Shown: positions 8,659 through 17,709 of the stretch, in pieces | Layout: each line of letters opens with the position of its first letter | Position numbering within the stretch: position 1 is the first letter of the stretch | Made by a program: the position numbers and the translations under genes | Notes under the pieces: generated by a model | Seen by the model: only the letters and a program-made list of their open reading frames with translations | Databases searched by the model: none | What the model was told of the DNA's origin: nothing | Assembly: GCF_022385335.1 (NCBI RefSeq) | Contig: NZ_CP092431.1 | Span: 3,534,001-3,598,000 of the forward strand | Origin: Streptomyces deccanensis | Lineage (GTDB): Bacteria > Actinomycetota > Actinomycetes > Streptomycetales > Streptomycetaceae | Direction: 5' to 3' | Length of the DNA: 64,000 nt

Positions 8659-9135
8659 TCATGTGGCCTCCTCGGTCGTCGGTTCGTCCGGCAGGTCGAG
8701 GAGGTTTCGCATGTGGGCGTACTTCGCGGTCAGGCGGGTGCGGGTGGGGGTGTCCAGGGCGGCCAGGCGGGCGGGGTTCGCGTTGTGGGCGAGGTCGGAC
8801 TGTTTGACCAGGAGGGCGCCGGGGGTGGCGAGGATGCGGGCGGCGTAGGTCTCCGGGGGTTCGCCGGGGTGTTTGGTGAGGGCTCGGACGATCGCCTTCG
8901 TGCGGGGGGTGAGGGGGGCGTCGGTGAGCCATTCCTCGGTGAGGGCGTGGTCCTCGATGGCGTCGTGCAGCCAGGCTGCGGCGATCTGGTCCTCGTCGCC
9001 GCCTCTTGCTCTGACGCCGTTCGCCACGGCCTGGAGGTGTTCGGTGTAGGGGTGGCCGGCCTTGTCGGTCTGGGTGGCGTGGGCGGTTCTTGCGAGGGTC
9101 TCCACTTCGGGGAGGGAGAGGGGGGTTGGGGGCAT
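8659..9135 (-). CDS. HD-domain protein, probable small alarmone (p)ppGpp hydrolase
   Basis: A 158-residue HD-fold protein. Metal-binding positions are visible: His28 or His33, the HDxxED signature at 57-62 (LHDAIED) and Asp114 in VKQSDLAHN, which parallels the VKLADRLHN segment of RelA/SpoT hydrolase domains. HDxxED is the hallmark of (p)ppGpp hydrolases and Mesh1-like enzymes, and no synthetase domain is present, so a stand-alone alarmone hydrolase is the best guess. Some members act on other nucleotides. The ATG at 9135 is preceded by GGAG-like bases; the open frame further upstream runs into the dispersed repeat and is not coding. Confidence 0.75.
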   Translation of the reverse strand: MPPTPLSLPEVETLARTAHATQTDKAGHPYTEHLQAVANGVRARGGDEDQIAAAWLHDAIEDHALTEEWLTDAPLTPRTKAIVRALTKHPGEPPETYAARILATPGALLVKQSDLAHNANPARLAALDTPTRTRLTAKYAHMRNLLDLPDEPTTEEAT

Positions 9136-9300
9136 GAGGGTGGCTCCGGCTCCTGTGTGTGGGTGGTTGCGGTTTTTGTTGTCGCCCCCGCCGCCCCTAC
9201 CCTTCCCGTCCTCAAGGGGCTGTGCCCCTTTGACCCCCTTGGGCGCCTTATGGGAGGGGAGGGGTGGGTTCGTGGGCGGGTGCGGGTGCATGGGGGTTGC

Positions 9301-9356
9301 TCGCGCAGTTCCCCGCGCCCCTGAAAAGCAGGGGCTGCGCCCCATGCTTTTCAGGC
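9301..9356. repeat. Dispersed GC-rich repeat, copy 2
   Basis: The core CGCGCAGTTCCCCGCGCCCC starts at 9302 and is followed by a hairpin in which CCTGAAAAGCA pairs with TGCTTTTCAGG (up to 9354). It lies between the HD gene and the phosphatase gene stop, in a 253-bp gap that otherwise holds only low-complexity GC-rich sequence. Confidence 0.7.
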
Positions 9357-9388
9357 CCGCGGCCCCGCCACCTTGCAACGGGCGGGTG

Positions 9389-10561
9389 TCACCTTGTTGA
9401 TGTCGGGCCTTCTCGGCAGATGAGGAGGAGGGCTCGGTCGTCGTTGACGTCCTTGGCGACCGCTTCGATGAGGTGCCAGGCGGCGCCGTGGAAGCCGCCG
9501 GCCACGTAGCGGTCGGCCTCGCCCGTGAGGCGGTCGATGCCTTCGACGATGTCGCGGTCGGCGGTCTCGACGAGGCCGTCGGTGAAGAGCATCAGGACGT
9601 CGCCGGGGCGCAGCGAGCCCTTGACGGGGTCGAACTGGGCGCCGTCGTAGACACCGAGGAGGGGCCCCTCGGCGGCCTTCTCCTCCCAGCGGCCGGTGCC
9701 CGCGCTGAGCTGGAGGCCCGGCGGATGGCCCGCGGAGAACAGCTCGTAGTCGCCGGAGTCGAGGTCGAGGACGAGGTGGATGGAGGTCGCGAAGCCCTCG
9801 TCCCAGTCCTGGCGCAGGAGATAGCCGTTGGCGGCCGGGAGGAACGCGTGCGGTGGGAGCGATCCCAGCAGGCCGCCGAAGGCGCCGGAGAGGAGCAGGG
9901 CCCGGGAGCCGGCGTCCATGCCCTTGCCGGAGACGTCGGTGAGGACGACTTCGAGGGTGCGGCCGCCGTTCGTCCGGGCGGCCACGACGAAGTCGCCGGA
10001 GAAGGACTGGCCGCCCGCCGGCCGCAGGGCCATCTCGCGGTGCCAACCGGTCGGCAGCTGCGGCAACTTGCTCTGCACCCGGATGCGTTCGCGCAGGTCG
10101 AAGAGCATGGTGCCGCCACGTCGCCAGGGGACGCCGACGCGGCTGCGGAACTGGGCGATGAGGAGGCCGAAGAAACCGCAGGCGGCGACCACCAGCACGG
10201 TGCCGGGCGTGACCCGGGCCGGACCGTCGGTGTAGGGGCCGAGCTGCACGGACTCCACGATCAGCGCGGTCGCGGCGGCCGCGTAGAGGCCGAGGAGGCT
10301 GGCGGGCCGGAGCAGCAGACCACCCGCGACGATGGGGAGGACGAGCGCGGCGGGCGAGAACCAGACCTCGTTGATCATCGTGAAGCAGGCGATCAGCGGG
10401 ATCATCAGCAGCAGACCGGCGAGGGCGATCCAGTCGGAGCCGTCCCCGCGGAAGTAGTCGACGGCGGATTTGCGCACGCCGGTGCGGGCCCGGTGAACCA
10501 GCTTCTTCATCCGGGCCGTGAGCGTATCGGCCGCCGCGCGCCGCTCTCGTCCTGCTGCCAT
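9389..10561 (-). CDS. Membrane-bound SpoIIE-type PP2C phosphatase
   Basis: A 390-residue protein with a basic N-terminus, four hydrophobic helices between about 44 and 138, and a cytosolic PP2C-like (SpoIIE) domain from about 165. Metal-binding motifs are GD at 189-190 (SFSGDFV), Asp209 in VLTDVSGKGMDAG, FSAGHPP, LFTDGLVE and the terminal NDDRALLL. Such phosphatases usually act on phosphoserine of anti-anti-sigma factors or on signalling proteins. No STAS or anti-sigma kinase gene is adjacent, so the substrate is unknown. It is divergent from the Eis-like gene, sharing a 225-bp promoter region. Confidence 0.88.
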   Translation of the reverse strand: MAAGRERRAAADTLTARMKKLVHRARTGVRKSAVDYFRGDGSDWIALAGLLLMIPLIACFTMINEVWFSPAALVLPIVAGGLLLRPASLLGLYAAAATALIVESVQLGPYTDGPARVTPGTVLVVAACGFFGLLIAQFRSRVGVPWRRGGTMLFDLRERIRVQSKLPQLPTGWHREMALRPAGGQSFSGDFVVAARTNGGRTLEVVLTDVSGKGMDAGSRALLLSGAFGGLLGSLPPHAFLPAANGYLLRQDWDEGFATSIHLVLDLDSGDYELFSAGHPPGLQLSAGTGRWEEKAAEGPLLGVYDGAQFDPVKGSLRPGDVLMLFTDGLVETADRDIVEGIDRLTGEADRYVAGGFHGAAWHLIEAVAKDVNDDRALLLICREGPTSTR

Positions 10562-10786
10562 TGTTCGGGACCTTATCCATCGGACCAGCCCCTGTGCACA
10601 GGAGGTCCTACTTGTCCCCCTTCCGAGGGCCGGTTCACGACGAATCTCACACAGATCTCACACCGGAACGCGTCGTTCGGCCCCCGTGCGCCCTCCGTGC
10701 GGCACCTGGGAAGGATCCCACGTCGAACGGCGACGCGCGGGGCAAATTCGTTCGCTCGTACCGGATTGCCCTGCTAGGCATGGCGT

Positions 10787-12034
10787 ATGACGACTGAGCT
10801 GCGGACGCTGCGCAAGGAAGACTGGAACGTCTGGTACGACAACCTCCTCCGCGCCTTCGGCGGCGCCACCGAACCCGTCGAGGAACGGGAGTTGTGGCAG
10901 GCACTCACTCCGTACGACCGCTCGATCGGCGTGTGGGACGGCGATCAATGCGTGGGCACGGCCGGGGCGTTCGACTTCCGGCTCACGGTGCCCGGCGGCG
11001 CCGTCGTCCCGGCGGCGGGCGTCACGATGGTCGGCGTCGCGGCCACGCACCGGCGGCGCGGGGTGCTGACGTCCATGATGCGGCGGCAGTTGGACGACAT
11101 CCGCTCCTGGGGCGAGCCGCTGGCCGTGCTGACCGCGTCCGAGCCGGTGATCTACGGCCGCTTCGGGTACGGCCTGGCCACGCACCGGGTCTCCGCCGAC
11201 ATCGACACCGCCCGGGTACGGCTGTCCGTACCGCCCGGCACGGACGACGTACGGCTGCGGTACGCGGATCCCGCCGAGGTGCTCGACGTGTGCGAGGCGG
11301 TGTACGCGCGCCGGGTGCCGGAGCGGCCGGGGATGCTGGAGCGGCGGCCCGGCTGGGAGCGGGTGGATCTCCTCGACACGGAACGCCACCGGGACGGGGC
11401 CTCTCCGCTGCAGTGCGTGGTGGCGGAGCGGGCCGGTGACGGGGGCGGGTCCGAGGTGGTGGGGTACGCCCGCTACCGGATCAAGTCCGACTGGGGGCAG
11501 GCCGGGCCGCAGGGCGTGGTCCAGTTGAGCTCGCTGGAGGCCGCGGACCCCGCCGCGCGGGCCGCGTTGTGGCGGTTCCTCTTCGACATCGACCTGACGC
11601 AGTGCGTGGTCGCCCACCGTCTGCCGGTGGACGAGCCGGTGCTGCATCTGGTGTCGGACGTCCGCCGGTGCGGGCTGCGGGTGAAGGACGATCTGCACCT
11701 GCGGCTCGTCGAGGTCGGCGCGGCGCTGCGGGCGCGGACCTATCAGGCGCCGGTGGACGTCGTGTTCGAGGTCGAGGACGCCTTCTGCCCCTGGAACGAG
11801 GGGCGTTGGCGACTCACCGGCGACACCAAGGGCGCGACCTGCGACCGGACCGCCGACGCCGCCGATCTCTCCCTCTCCGTACGGGAGTTGGGGGCGGCCT
11901 ATCTGGGTGGCGTGAGCCTGACCTCACTGGCCGCGGCCGGGCGGGTGCGGGAGCTGCGGGAGGGGGCGCTGGCGGAGGCGTCCACGGCGTTCCTGGCGTC
12001 GGGGCTCGCGCCCTGGCTGCCGCACGGGTTCTAG
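10787..12034 (+). CDS. Eis-like GNAT N-acetyltransferase
   Basis: A 415-residue protein with the three-part Eis layout: an N-terminal GNAT domain with the acetyl-CoA loop at about 80-92 (VTMVGVAATHRRRG), a second degenerate GNAT domain, and a C-terminal SCP2-like domain. Tyr123 (in EPVIYGRFGYG) and the free C-terminal carboxylate of Phe415 correspond to the catalytic acid and base described for mycobacterial Eis, which acetylates amines such as aminoglycosides and protein lysines. No ribosome site precedes the ATG, and a TAGGCA box ends six bases before it, so the mRNA may be leaderless. The natural substrate is unknown. Confidence 0.85.
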   Translation: MTTELRTLRKEDWNVWYDNLLRAFGGATEPVEERELWQALTPYDRSIGVWDGDQCVGTAGAFDFRLTVPGGAVVPAAGVTMVGVAATHRRRGVLTSMMRRQLDDIRSWGEPLAVLTASEPVIYGRFGYGLATHRVSADIDTARVRLSVPPGTDDVRLRYADPAEVLDVCEAVYARRVPERPGMLERRPGWERVDLLDTERHRDGASPLQCVVAERAGDGGGSEVVGYARYRIKSDWGQAGPQGVVQLSSLEAADPAARAALWRFLFDIDLTQCVVAHRLPVDEPVLHLVSDVRRCGLRVKDDLHLRLVEVGAALRARTYQAPVDVVFEVEDAFCPWNEGRWRLTGDTKGATCDRTADAADLSLSVRELGAAYLGGVSLTSLAAAGRVRELREGALAEASTAFLASGLAPWLPHGF

Positions 12035-12051
12035 GGCGGGGCGGCGCCGGT

Positions 12052-12876
12052 TCACCGCTGTTGGCAGGACGGGCACCAGAACAGGTTGCGGGCGGCGAGA
12101 TCGGCGGTGCGGATCTCGCCGCCACAGATGTGACAGGGCAGGGTCGCCCTGCGGTACACGTACACCTCACCGCCGTGGTCGTCGACGCGGGGCGGTCGGC
12201 CCATCGCCTCCGGGAGGTGCTCGGGGCGGACCGTGTCGATGCGGTTGTGGCGTACGCCCTCGCGCATCAGGGCGACGAGGTCGGCCCAGATCGCGTCCCA
12301 CTCCGCCGGGGTGAGGTCCTTGCCCGCGCGGTACGGGTCGACGCCGTGCCGGAAGAGGACCTCCGCGCGGTAGACGTTGCCGACGCCCGCGATCACCTTC
12401 TGGTCCAGGAGGAGCGCGGCGATCGTCGTACGACTGCGGGAGATCCTGGCGTACGCGCGGGCCGGGTCGGCGTCGGGGCGGAGGGGGTCGGGGCCGAGGC
12501 GGGCGTGCACGGCCTGCTTCTCGGCGTCCGTGATCAGGGCGCAGGTCGTCGGGCCGCGGAGGTCCATGTACGCCGTGTCGTTGCGCAGCCGCAGGCGCAC
12601 GGTGTCCGTGGGCGGGGGCGCGGGGGCCGGGCCGAAGGTGACCTTGCCGAAGAGGCCGAGGTGGATGTGGACCCATTCCTCGGCGTCCGGGTCGCCGAAG
12701 CGCAGGAAGAGGTGCTTGCCGTGGGCTTCGGCGGTGTGGAGGGGGGTGCCGGTGAGGAGGGCGGCCGCGTCGGCGAACTTGCCCTGGGGGCTGGTGACGT
12801 GGGTGGGCCGGTCACCGCCGCCGAAGTGGGTCAGGCAGTCTTCGGCGAGGCGGTGGATGGTGTGCCCCTCCGGCAC
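12052..12876 (-). CDS. nei: Fpg/Nei-family DNA glycosylase (endonuclease VIII-like)
   Basis: Bifunctional base-excision repair enzyme (274 aa) that removes oxidised bases and cuts the DNA at the abasic site. After Met removal the nucleophile Pro2 and the general acid Glu3 (PEGHTIHRL) are N-terminal; Lys54 in AHGKHLF matches the catalytic lysine of Nei. The helix-two-turn-helix part with VIAGVGNVYRAEVL and a C-terminal four-Cys zinc finger (CHICGG...CPSCQQR) are complete. The GTG at 12876 is fixed by the need for PEGHTI at the N-terminus, although the frame is open much further. Convergent with the Eis-like gene, 17 bp apart. Confidence 0.92.
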   Translation of the reverse strand: MPEGHTIHRLAEDCLTHFGGGDRPTHVTSPQGKFADAAALLTGTPLHTAEAHGKHLFLRFGDPDAEEWVHIHLGLFGKVTFGPAPAPPPTDTVRLRLRNDTAYMDLRGPTTCALITDAEKQAVHARLGPDPLRPDADPARAYARISRSRTTIAALLLDQKVIAGVGNVYRAEVLFRHGVDPYRAGKDLTPAEWDAIWADLVALMREGVRHNRIDTVRPEHLPEAMGRPPRVDDHGGEVYVYRRATLPCHICGGEIRTADLAARNLFWCPSCQQR

Positions 12877-12952
12877 GGGGTCCTCCGGGGGTTCGGCAGG
12901 GTGGGTGGGGGCCGTCGGGGGTGCGTTGTCGGGTGCGGGTGGGTGGGGGTTC

Positions 12953-13005
12953 TCGCGCAGTTCCCCGCGCCCCTGAAAAGCCTGGGCTGCGCCCCGTGCT
13001 TTTCG
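12953..13005. repeat. Dispersed GC-rich repeat, copy 3
   Basis: Nearly the same as the copy at 9301-9356: the 20-bp core followed by CTGAAAAGC, a GGGCTGCGCCCC loop and GTGCTTTTC. It sits just after the rpiB stop. Confidence 0.7.
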
Positions 13006-13009
13006 ACCT

Positions 13010-13495
13010 CTACGGCTGGGGGTGGTGGGCCGGGATCGGGGGCAGGTCGCCCGTCGTCTCGTAGGACGCCAGCATGTCGATGCGGCGGATGTGACGCTCG
13101 TCACCGGAGAACGGGGTGTTGAGGAAGGTCTCGACGAACTTGGTCGCGTCTTCCTGGGAGTGCATGCGGGCGCCGACCGCGACCACGTTCGCGTTGTTGT
13201 GCTCGCGCCCGAGCGCCGCGGTCTCGGCGCTCCACGCGAGGGCGGCGCGGACGCCGGCCACCTTGTTCGCCGCGATCTGCTCACCGTTGCCCGAGCCGCC
13301 GATGACGATGCCGAGGGACCCGGGGTCCGCGGCCGTACGCTCCGCCGCGCGGAGGCAGAACGGCGGGTAGTCGTCCTGGGCGTCGTAGATGTGGGGCCCG
13401 CAGTCGACGGGCTCGTGGCCGGCGGCCTTCAGCCACTCGACGACGTGGTTCTTGAGTTCGTATCCGGCGTGATCCGAGCCGAGGTAGACGCGCAT
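13010..13495 (-). CDS. rpiB: Ribose-5-phosphate isomerase B
   Basis: Interconverts ribose-5-phosphate and ribulose-5-phosphate in the pentose phosphate pathway (161 aa). The SDHAG phosphate-binding motif is at 7-11. In place of the catalytic Cys used by the E. coli enzyme, this protein has GGSGNGEQ with Glu72, as in the mycobacterial type where the glutamate acts as base. Ends with a short Pro/His tail. It lies upstream of nei on the same strand with the repeat element between them, so the two are probably separate transcripts. Confidence 0.93.
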   Translation of the reverse strand: MRVYLGSDHAGYELKNHVVEWLKAAGHEPVDCGPHIYDAQDDYPPFCLRAAERTAADPGSLGIVIGGSGNGEQIAANKVAGVRAALAWSAETAALGREHNNANVVAVGARMHSQEDATKFVETFLNTPFSGDERHIRRIDMLASYETTGDLPPIPAHHPQP

Positions 13496-13573
13496 GGTCC
13501 GAGTGTGACACGCGTGTTTCGGGGCGGCACGACGGGGTGCGGGACCGGGAAACCATGAGCTTGACCACGGAAG

Positions 13574-13593
13574 CTCAAGTAAACCTCAAGTAA
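13574..13593. promoter_or_regulatory. Two direct 11-bp-phased repeats upstream of the permease
   Basis: CTCAAGTAA occurs at 13574-13582 and again at 13585-13593, exactly one helical turn apart, in the 277-bp region between the divergent rpiB and permease genes. This spacing is typical of tandem binding by OmpR/PhoP-type regulators, but the regulator is unknown. Confidence 0.35.
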
Positions 13594-13772
13594 CGATCTG
13601 GATTCAAAGGTTCAGGAATGCTTTCACCTCCGATTCACTGGACCGATCTTTACAGCGGCCCATTCGGCCCCCAGCTGCGCACTCTCGTCTCCCGCTCTGA
13701 TGAGAGTCGATCGGGGAGTCCTTGGGCAGACGCACGGAAGTCCCCACAACGGCGCAAAGGAAACCTCCCCCC

Positions 13773-15239
13773 ATGACCTCCCAGCCGACTCTGCCGCATC
13801 AGGCGGACACCCCAGGCTCCTCCACACCCCCCTCCCCCGGGCTGCACGCCGGTCTCAAGAACCGCCATCTGTCGATGATCGCCATCGGTGGTGTGATCGG
13901 CGCCGGTCTCTTCGTCGGGTCCAGTTCCGGCATCGCCACGGCCGGCCCCGGCATCCTGCTGTCGTACGCGCTCGTCGGCACCATGGTGGTGCTGGTGATG
14001 CGGATGCTCGGTGAGATGTCCGCCGCCAACCCGACCTCGGGTTCGTTCTCCGCCCACGCCGACCGCGCGCTCGGGCGCTGGGCCGGGTTCTCGATCGGCT
14101 GGCTGTACTGGTTCTTCTGGGTCGTCGTGCTCGCGGTCGAGGCGACCGCGGGTGCGGTGATCCTGGAGGGCTGGATCCCGGCCGTACCGCAGTGGGGGTG
14201 GGCGCTGATCGTGATGGTCGTGCTGACCGCCACGAACCTGGTGTCGGTGGGCTCCTACGGCGAGTTCGAGTTCTGGTTCGCCGGGATCAAGGTCGTCGCG
14301 ATCGCCGCGTTCATCGTGGTGGGCGGTCTCGCGGTGTTCGGGCTGCTGCCGGGCGCCGACACCGAGAAGGCCGGGCTGGCCAACCTGACCGAGCACGGCG
14401 GGTTCCTGCCCAACGGCGCGGGCGCCATCCTCATCGGTGTGCTGCTGGTCGTCTTCTCCTTCATGGGCAGCGAGATCGCCACGCTGGCCGCCGGGGAGAC
14501 GGAGGACCCGCAGAAGGCGGTCACCAAGTCCACCAACAGCATCATCTGGCGGATCGGCGTCTTCTACCTCGGCTCGATCTTCGTCGTGGTGACCCTGCTG
14601 CCGTGGAACGACCCGTCGATCAAGGAGAAGGGCTCCTACGTGGCCGCCCTGGACTCCCTGGGGATCGCGCACGCCGGGCAGATCATGAACTTCATCGTGC
14701 TGACCTCGGTGCTGTCCTGTCTCAACTCCGGCCTCTACACCGCGTCGCGGATGGCGTTCTCGCTGGGTACGCGCGGGGACGCGCCGCGCGCCTTCGGCCG
14801 TACGAACACGCGGGGTGTGCCGATGGCGGCCATTCTGTCCTCGGTGGTCTTCGGGTTCGTCGCCGTCATCTTCAACTACTTCTTCCCCGAGGGTGTCTTC
14901 CTCTTCCTGGTCAACTCCTCCGGTGCGGTCGCCCTGTTCGTGTGGCTCGTCATCTGCTTCTCGCAGCTGCGCATGCGGCGGATCATCGAGCGGGAGACGC
15001 CGGAGAAGCTCGTCGTGAAGATGTGGCTGTACCCGTATCTGACGTGGGCCACCATCGGGCTGATCCTCTTCGTCCTCGGCTACATGCTCACCGACACCGA
15101 GCACGGCAACCGCGAGATCCTGCTGCTGTCGCTGCTGGTCGCGGCGGTCGTCGTCGGCATCGCGCTGGTGAAGGAGAAGGTCGGGGCCGGGAAGGCCGCC
15201 ACCGACTCCGCCGACAAGGTTTCCGACACGGTGCACTGA
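13773..15239 (+). CDS. Amino-acid permease (APC superfamily, GabP/AnsP-like)
   Basis: Twelve-helix proton-coupled amino-acid importer (488 aa). The first helix carries the hallmark HLSMIAIGGVIGAGLFVGSS, and the GSEIATLAAGETEDP segment in helix 6 resembles GABA, proline and asparagine permeases. Substrate is not predictable. The ATG at 13773 follows AAAGGAAA, a ribosome site rather far away at about 12 nt; the open frame from 13722 would add 17 non-conserved residues. It is a paralogue of the permease at 26378-27763. Confidence 0.88.
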   Translation: MTSQPTLPHQADTPGSSTPPSPGLHAGLKNRHLSMIAIGGVIGAGLFVGSSSGIATAGPGILLSYALVGTMVVLVMRMLGEMSAANPTSGSFSAHADRALGRWAGFSIGWLYWFFWVVVLAVEATAGAVILEGWIPAVPQWGWALIVMVVLTATNLVSVGSYGEFEFWFAGIKVVAIAAFIVVGGLAVFGLLPGADTEKAGLANLTEHGGFLPNGAGAILIGVLLVVFSFMGSEIATLAAGETEDPQKAVTKSTNSIIWRIGVFYLGSIFVVVTLLPWNDPSIKEKGSYVAALDSLGIAHAGQIMNFIVLTSVLSCLNSGLYTASRMAFSLGTRGDAPRAFGRTNTRGVPMAAILSSVVFGFVAVIFNYFFPEGVFLFLVNSSGAVALFVWLVICFSQLRMRRIIERETPEKLVVKMWLYPYLTWATIGLILFVLGYMLTDTEHGNREILLLSLLVAAVVVGIALVKEKVGAGKAATDSADKVSDTVH

Positions 15240-15447
15240 CCGACTCGTAGGTCCGGATGAGGGGTCTGGTGGTGGTTCTTCCGCCGCCGGGCCCTCTTCG
15301 CGCGCCCCTGGAGGTTCTACAAGGGAACTGGCTTCCCGGGATCGGACCACGTACAGGATGCGTGTCGCTGCCCCGGGGTCGAGTACGCCGGGGACCAGTA
15401 CGCCCAAGACCGTTCGGGGCGTGCGGCTGAGTGGGCTCACCCCCTGC

Positions 15448-17538
15448 TCAGTTCACAGGAACGGTGAAGCTCTCCTCGACCTTCTCGTAGATCGGGAGGG
15501 CGCGGTCCTCGATGTCGGGGTGGTACCAGGTGGTCAGCTGGTAGGACTTGCCGTCTGTGTTGAAGCCCAGGGAGCGGACGTGCCAGGGCAGTTCCTGGGC
15601 GGTGACGGTGTACTCCCACACGACGGCGGGCCTGCCACGGAACTCCGTCTCCTCCAGGCGGATCCGCCGGTACCCCGGCCCCTGGCTGGTGCTCTTCTCC
15701 TTCTTCCGCCACTGCTCCAGCAGGTCGCCGCGGGCGAGGGAGGCCTTGCCGACGATCTCCTGCCGGGCGTCCGGCGAGGTGTAGTGCACCTCCGCGCCGG
15801 CGTGCACCTCACGGGAGAAGCCGTCGGGTGGGACCCAGGCGAAGACACCGGCCTCCGTACGGGCCCCCGGCGGGAGCTTCGGCGGGCGGGAGGTGCCGGC
15901 GACGGTGGGAGAGGGGGACGGGCCGGAGGGCGAGGAGGTCGTCGACGACGCCTTGTCGCCCTTGCCGTCGGGGGAGCCGTTCATCGCCGGTACGACGACC
16001 GCGGCCACGGCGGCGGTCACGGCCACGGCGGCGGCCGCGACGAGGCCGATACGGCGGTGGTCGCGCCGGGGGGCTACGGGGCTCGCGGCATCGTCCGGTT
16101 CCGTACGGCTGGACGGTACGGGTGGGCCCGGGAGTTCGCCGGGGGGCATGGGGGCGGGCGCCGGAACGGGCGAGGGAATGGGCGTCGGGGTGGGCCTGGG
16201 CCGGGTCGGTAGATCGCTGTCGGCGGAGGGTGCGGGAGCCTCCGGCGAGGTGTTGGGGTGGGGGGCGGCCACCGGGGGCTGGGACGCGGAGGGTTGCGGG
16301 GACGGGAGCGGGGTGCGGCGGCGGACGGGGGTGGTGGCTCGGTCGGGTTCCGGGGCTGAGCGTGCCGTGGGGGTGGGGTGCTGTATGGGTGCGGGGGGTG
16401 TCGGCTCCGGTGCCGGGGCGGTGCGTTCTGTGGGGGTGGGGCGCGGTACGGGCGAGAGGGGCGTCTGCTCGGCGGGGGCGGGCTCCGTGATGCCGGAATT
16501 CGCCTCCTCGCGCCGCGCTGTGGCGTCTCCGGTTCCGGGATCCGGGTCGGTCGGCTCGATCGGGTCGGTCAGGTCACCCGGCTCAGCCAACTCGCTTGGT
16601 TCACCCAATTCACCTGGTTCACCTCGTTCGCCCGGGTAAGTCGGCTCACCGGCGGGCTCTTCTTCCGCCGTTGCCCGTCGTCCCGGCTCCGCCGCCCCCG
16701 TGGCGACGGCCCGCAAGGTCTCCGTGAGTTGGGGCAGGCCGGGGCGGGCCTCGGGGTCCTTGGCCAGGAGGGCGGACAGGAGGTGTCCGAGGGGGCCCGC
16801 GGCTGCGGGGAGTTCGGGCTCCTCGTAGAGGACGGCGTGGAGGGTGGCGAGGGTGGTGGTGCGGGAGAAGGGGGAGCGTCCGCCGAGGGCCGCGCAGAGC
16901 GTGGCGCCGAGGGACCAGAGGTCGGAGGGCGGGCCCTGGGGGCGGCCGGAGATCCGCTCGGGGGCCATGTAGTCGGGGGAGCCGACGAGCATGCCGGCCA
17001 TGGTGAGGGCCTCGGCGTTCTGGATGGCGGCGATGCCGAAGTCGGTGAGGACGGCCCGGTGGGTGCCCGTGCGCTTGATGAGGACGTTGGCCGGTTTGAT
17101 GTCGCGGTGCAGGACGCCCTGGGCGTGCACCTGGCCCAGCGCGTCGACGAGTTCGAGGCCGATCCGGGCCGTGTCGTACGGGTCCAGGGGGCCGTCCTCC
17201 GCCACGAGCCGTTCCAGGGAGCGGCCGTCGATGAGTTCCATGACGATCCAGAGCCGTTCGCCCGCGTCGACGACGTCGTAGACGCGCACGACGTTGGGGT
17301 GGTCGATCCGGGCCGTGGCCCTGGCCTCGCGCAGGGTTCGCTCGCGTCGGGTGCGGCTGTCCTCCGGGTCCTGGCCGTCGATACGCATTTCCTTGACGGC
17401 CACCTGCCGGTCGAGTATTTCGTCGACGGCCCGCCAGACCCGACCCATTCCGCCCTGGCCGATGCATTCGACCAGTCGATATCGGTCGGCCACGATAAGA
17501 CCCGGAACACCGCCCCGTGTTATTTCCGGCACCCCCAT
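15448..17538 (-). CDS. Membrane Ser/Thr protein kinase
   Basis: Eukaryotic-type (PknB-like) receptor kinase of 696 aa. The kinase domain covers about 20-285: Gly loop GQGGMG at 28-33, Lys49 in VAVKEM, HRDIKPAN with Asp146, DFG at 166-168 and SPDYMAPE in the activation segment. A 230-residue disordered linker rich in Pro/Glu/Ala (with degenerate GEPGEL-type repeats) leads to one membrane helix and an outer domain of about 170 residues with no PASTA repeats; its ligand is unknown. The ATG at 17538 directly follows AAGGGGGG. Divergent from the LPXTG gene, 171 bp away. Confidence 0.9.
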   Translation of the reverse strand: MGVPEITRGGVPGLIVADRYRLVECIGQGGMGRVWRAVDEILDRQVAVKEMRIDGQDPEDSRTRRERTLREARATARIDHPNVVRVYDVVDAGERLWIVMELIDGRSLERLVAEDGPLDPYDTARIGLELVDALGQVHAQGVLHRDIKPANVLIKRTGTHRAVLTDFGIAAIQNAEALTMAGMLVGSPDYMAPERISGRPQGPPSDLWSLGATLCAALGGRSPFSRTTTLATLHAVLYEEPELPAAAGPLGHLLSALLAKDPEARPGLPQLTETLRAVATGAAEPGRRATAEEEPAGEPTYPGERGEPGELGEPSELAEPGDLTDPIEPTDPDPGTGDATARREEANSGITEPAPAEQTPLSPVPRPTPTERTAPAPEPTPPAPIQHPTPTARSAPEPDRATTPVRRRTPLPSPQPSASQPPVAAPHPNTSPEAPAPSADSDLPTRPRPTPTPIPSPVPAPAPMPPGELPGPPVPSSRTEPDDAASPVAPRRDHRRIGLVAAAAVAVTAAVAAVVVPAMNGSPDGKGDKASSTTSSPSGPSPSPTVAGTSRPPKLPPGARTEAGVFAWVPPDGFSREVHAGAEVHYTSPDARQEIVGKASLARGDLLEQWRKKEKSTSQGPGYRRIRLEETEFRGRPAVVWEYTVTAQELPWHVRSLGFNTDGKSYQLTTWYHPDIEDRALPIYEKVEESFTVPVN

Positions 17539-17709
17539 GCCCCCCTTCGACAACCCTTTCCCAACCGACCGCACGCGCCACAGCGGAACCACATCGTCGC
17601 GCATTGGTCACACTTCGTGCCGCACCAGCATAGTGGCGGGAAATCTTGTGGTACCTCTTCATAGGCCGTGAATTCAGGCACGGCCAGGGGGACCCGAGGG
17701 GGATGGAAC

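Noticed and set aside
9136..9378. N-terminal 81 residues of the HD-protein frame
   Set aside because: The frame runs through the dispersed repeat and low-complexity sequence; the ATG at 9135 gives a normal HD protein.
12877..13284. N-terminal extension of the DNA glycosylase frame
   Set aside because: The enzyme needs Pro2-Glu3 at its N-terminus; the extension covers the dispersed repeat and the rpiB gene.
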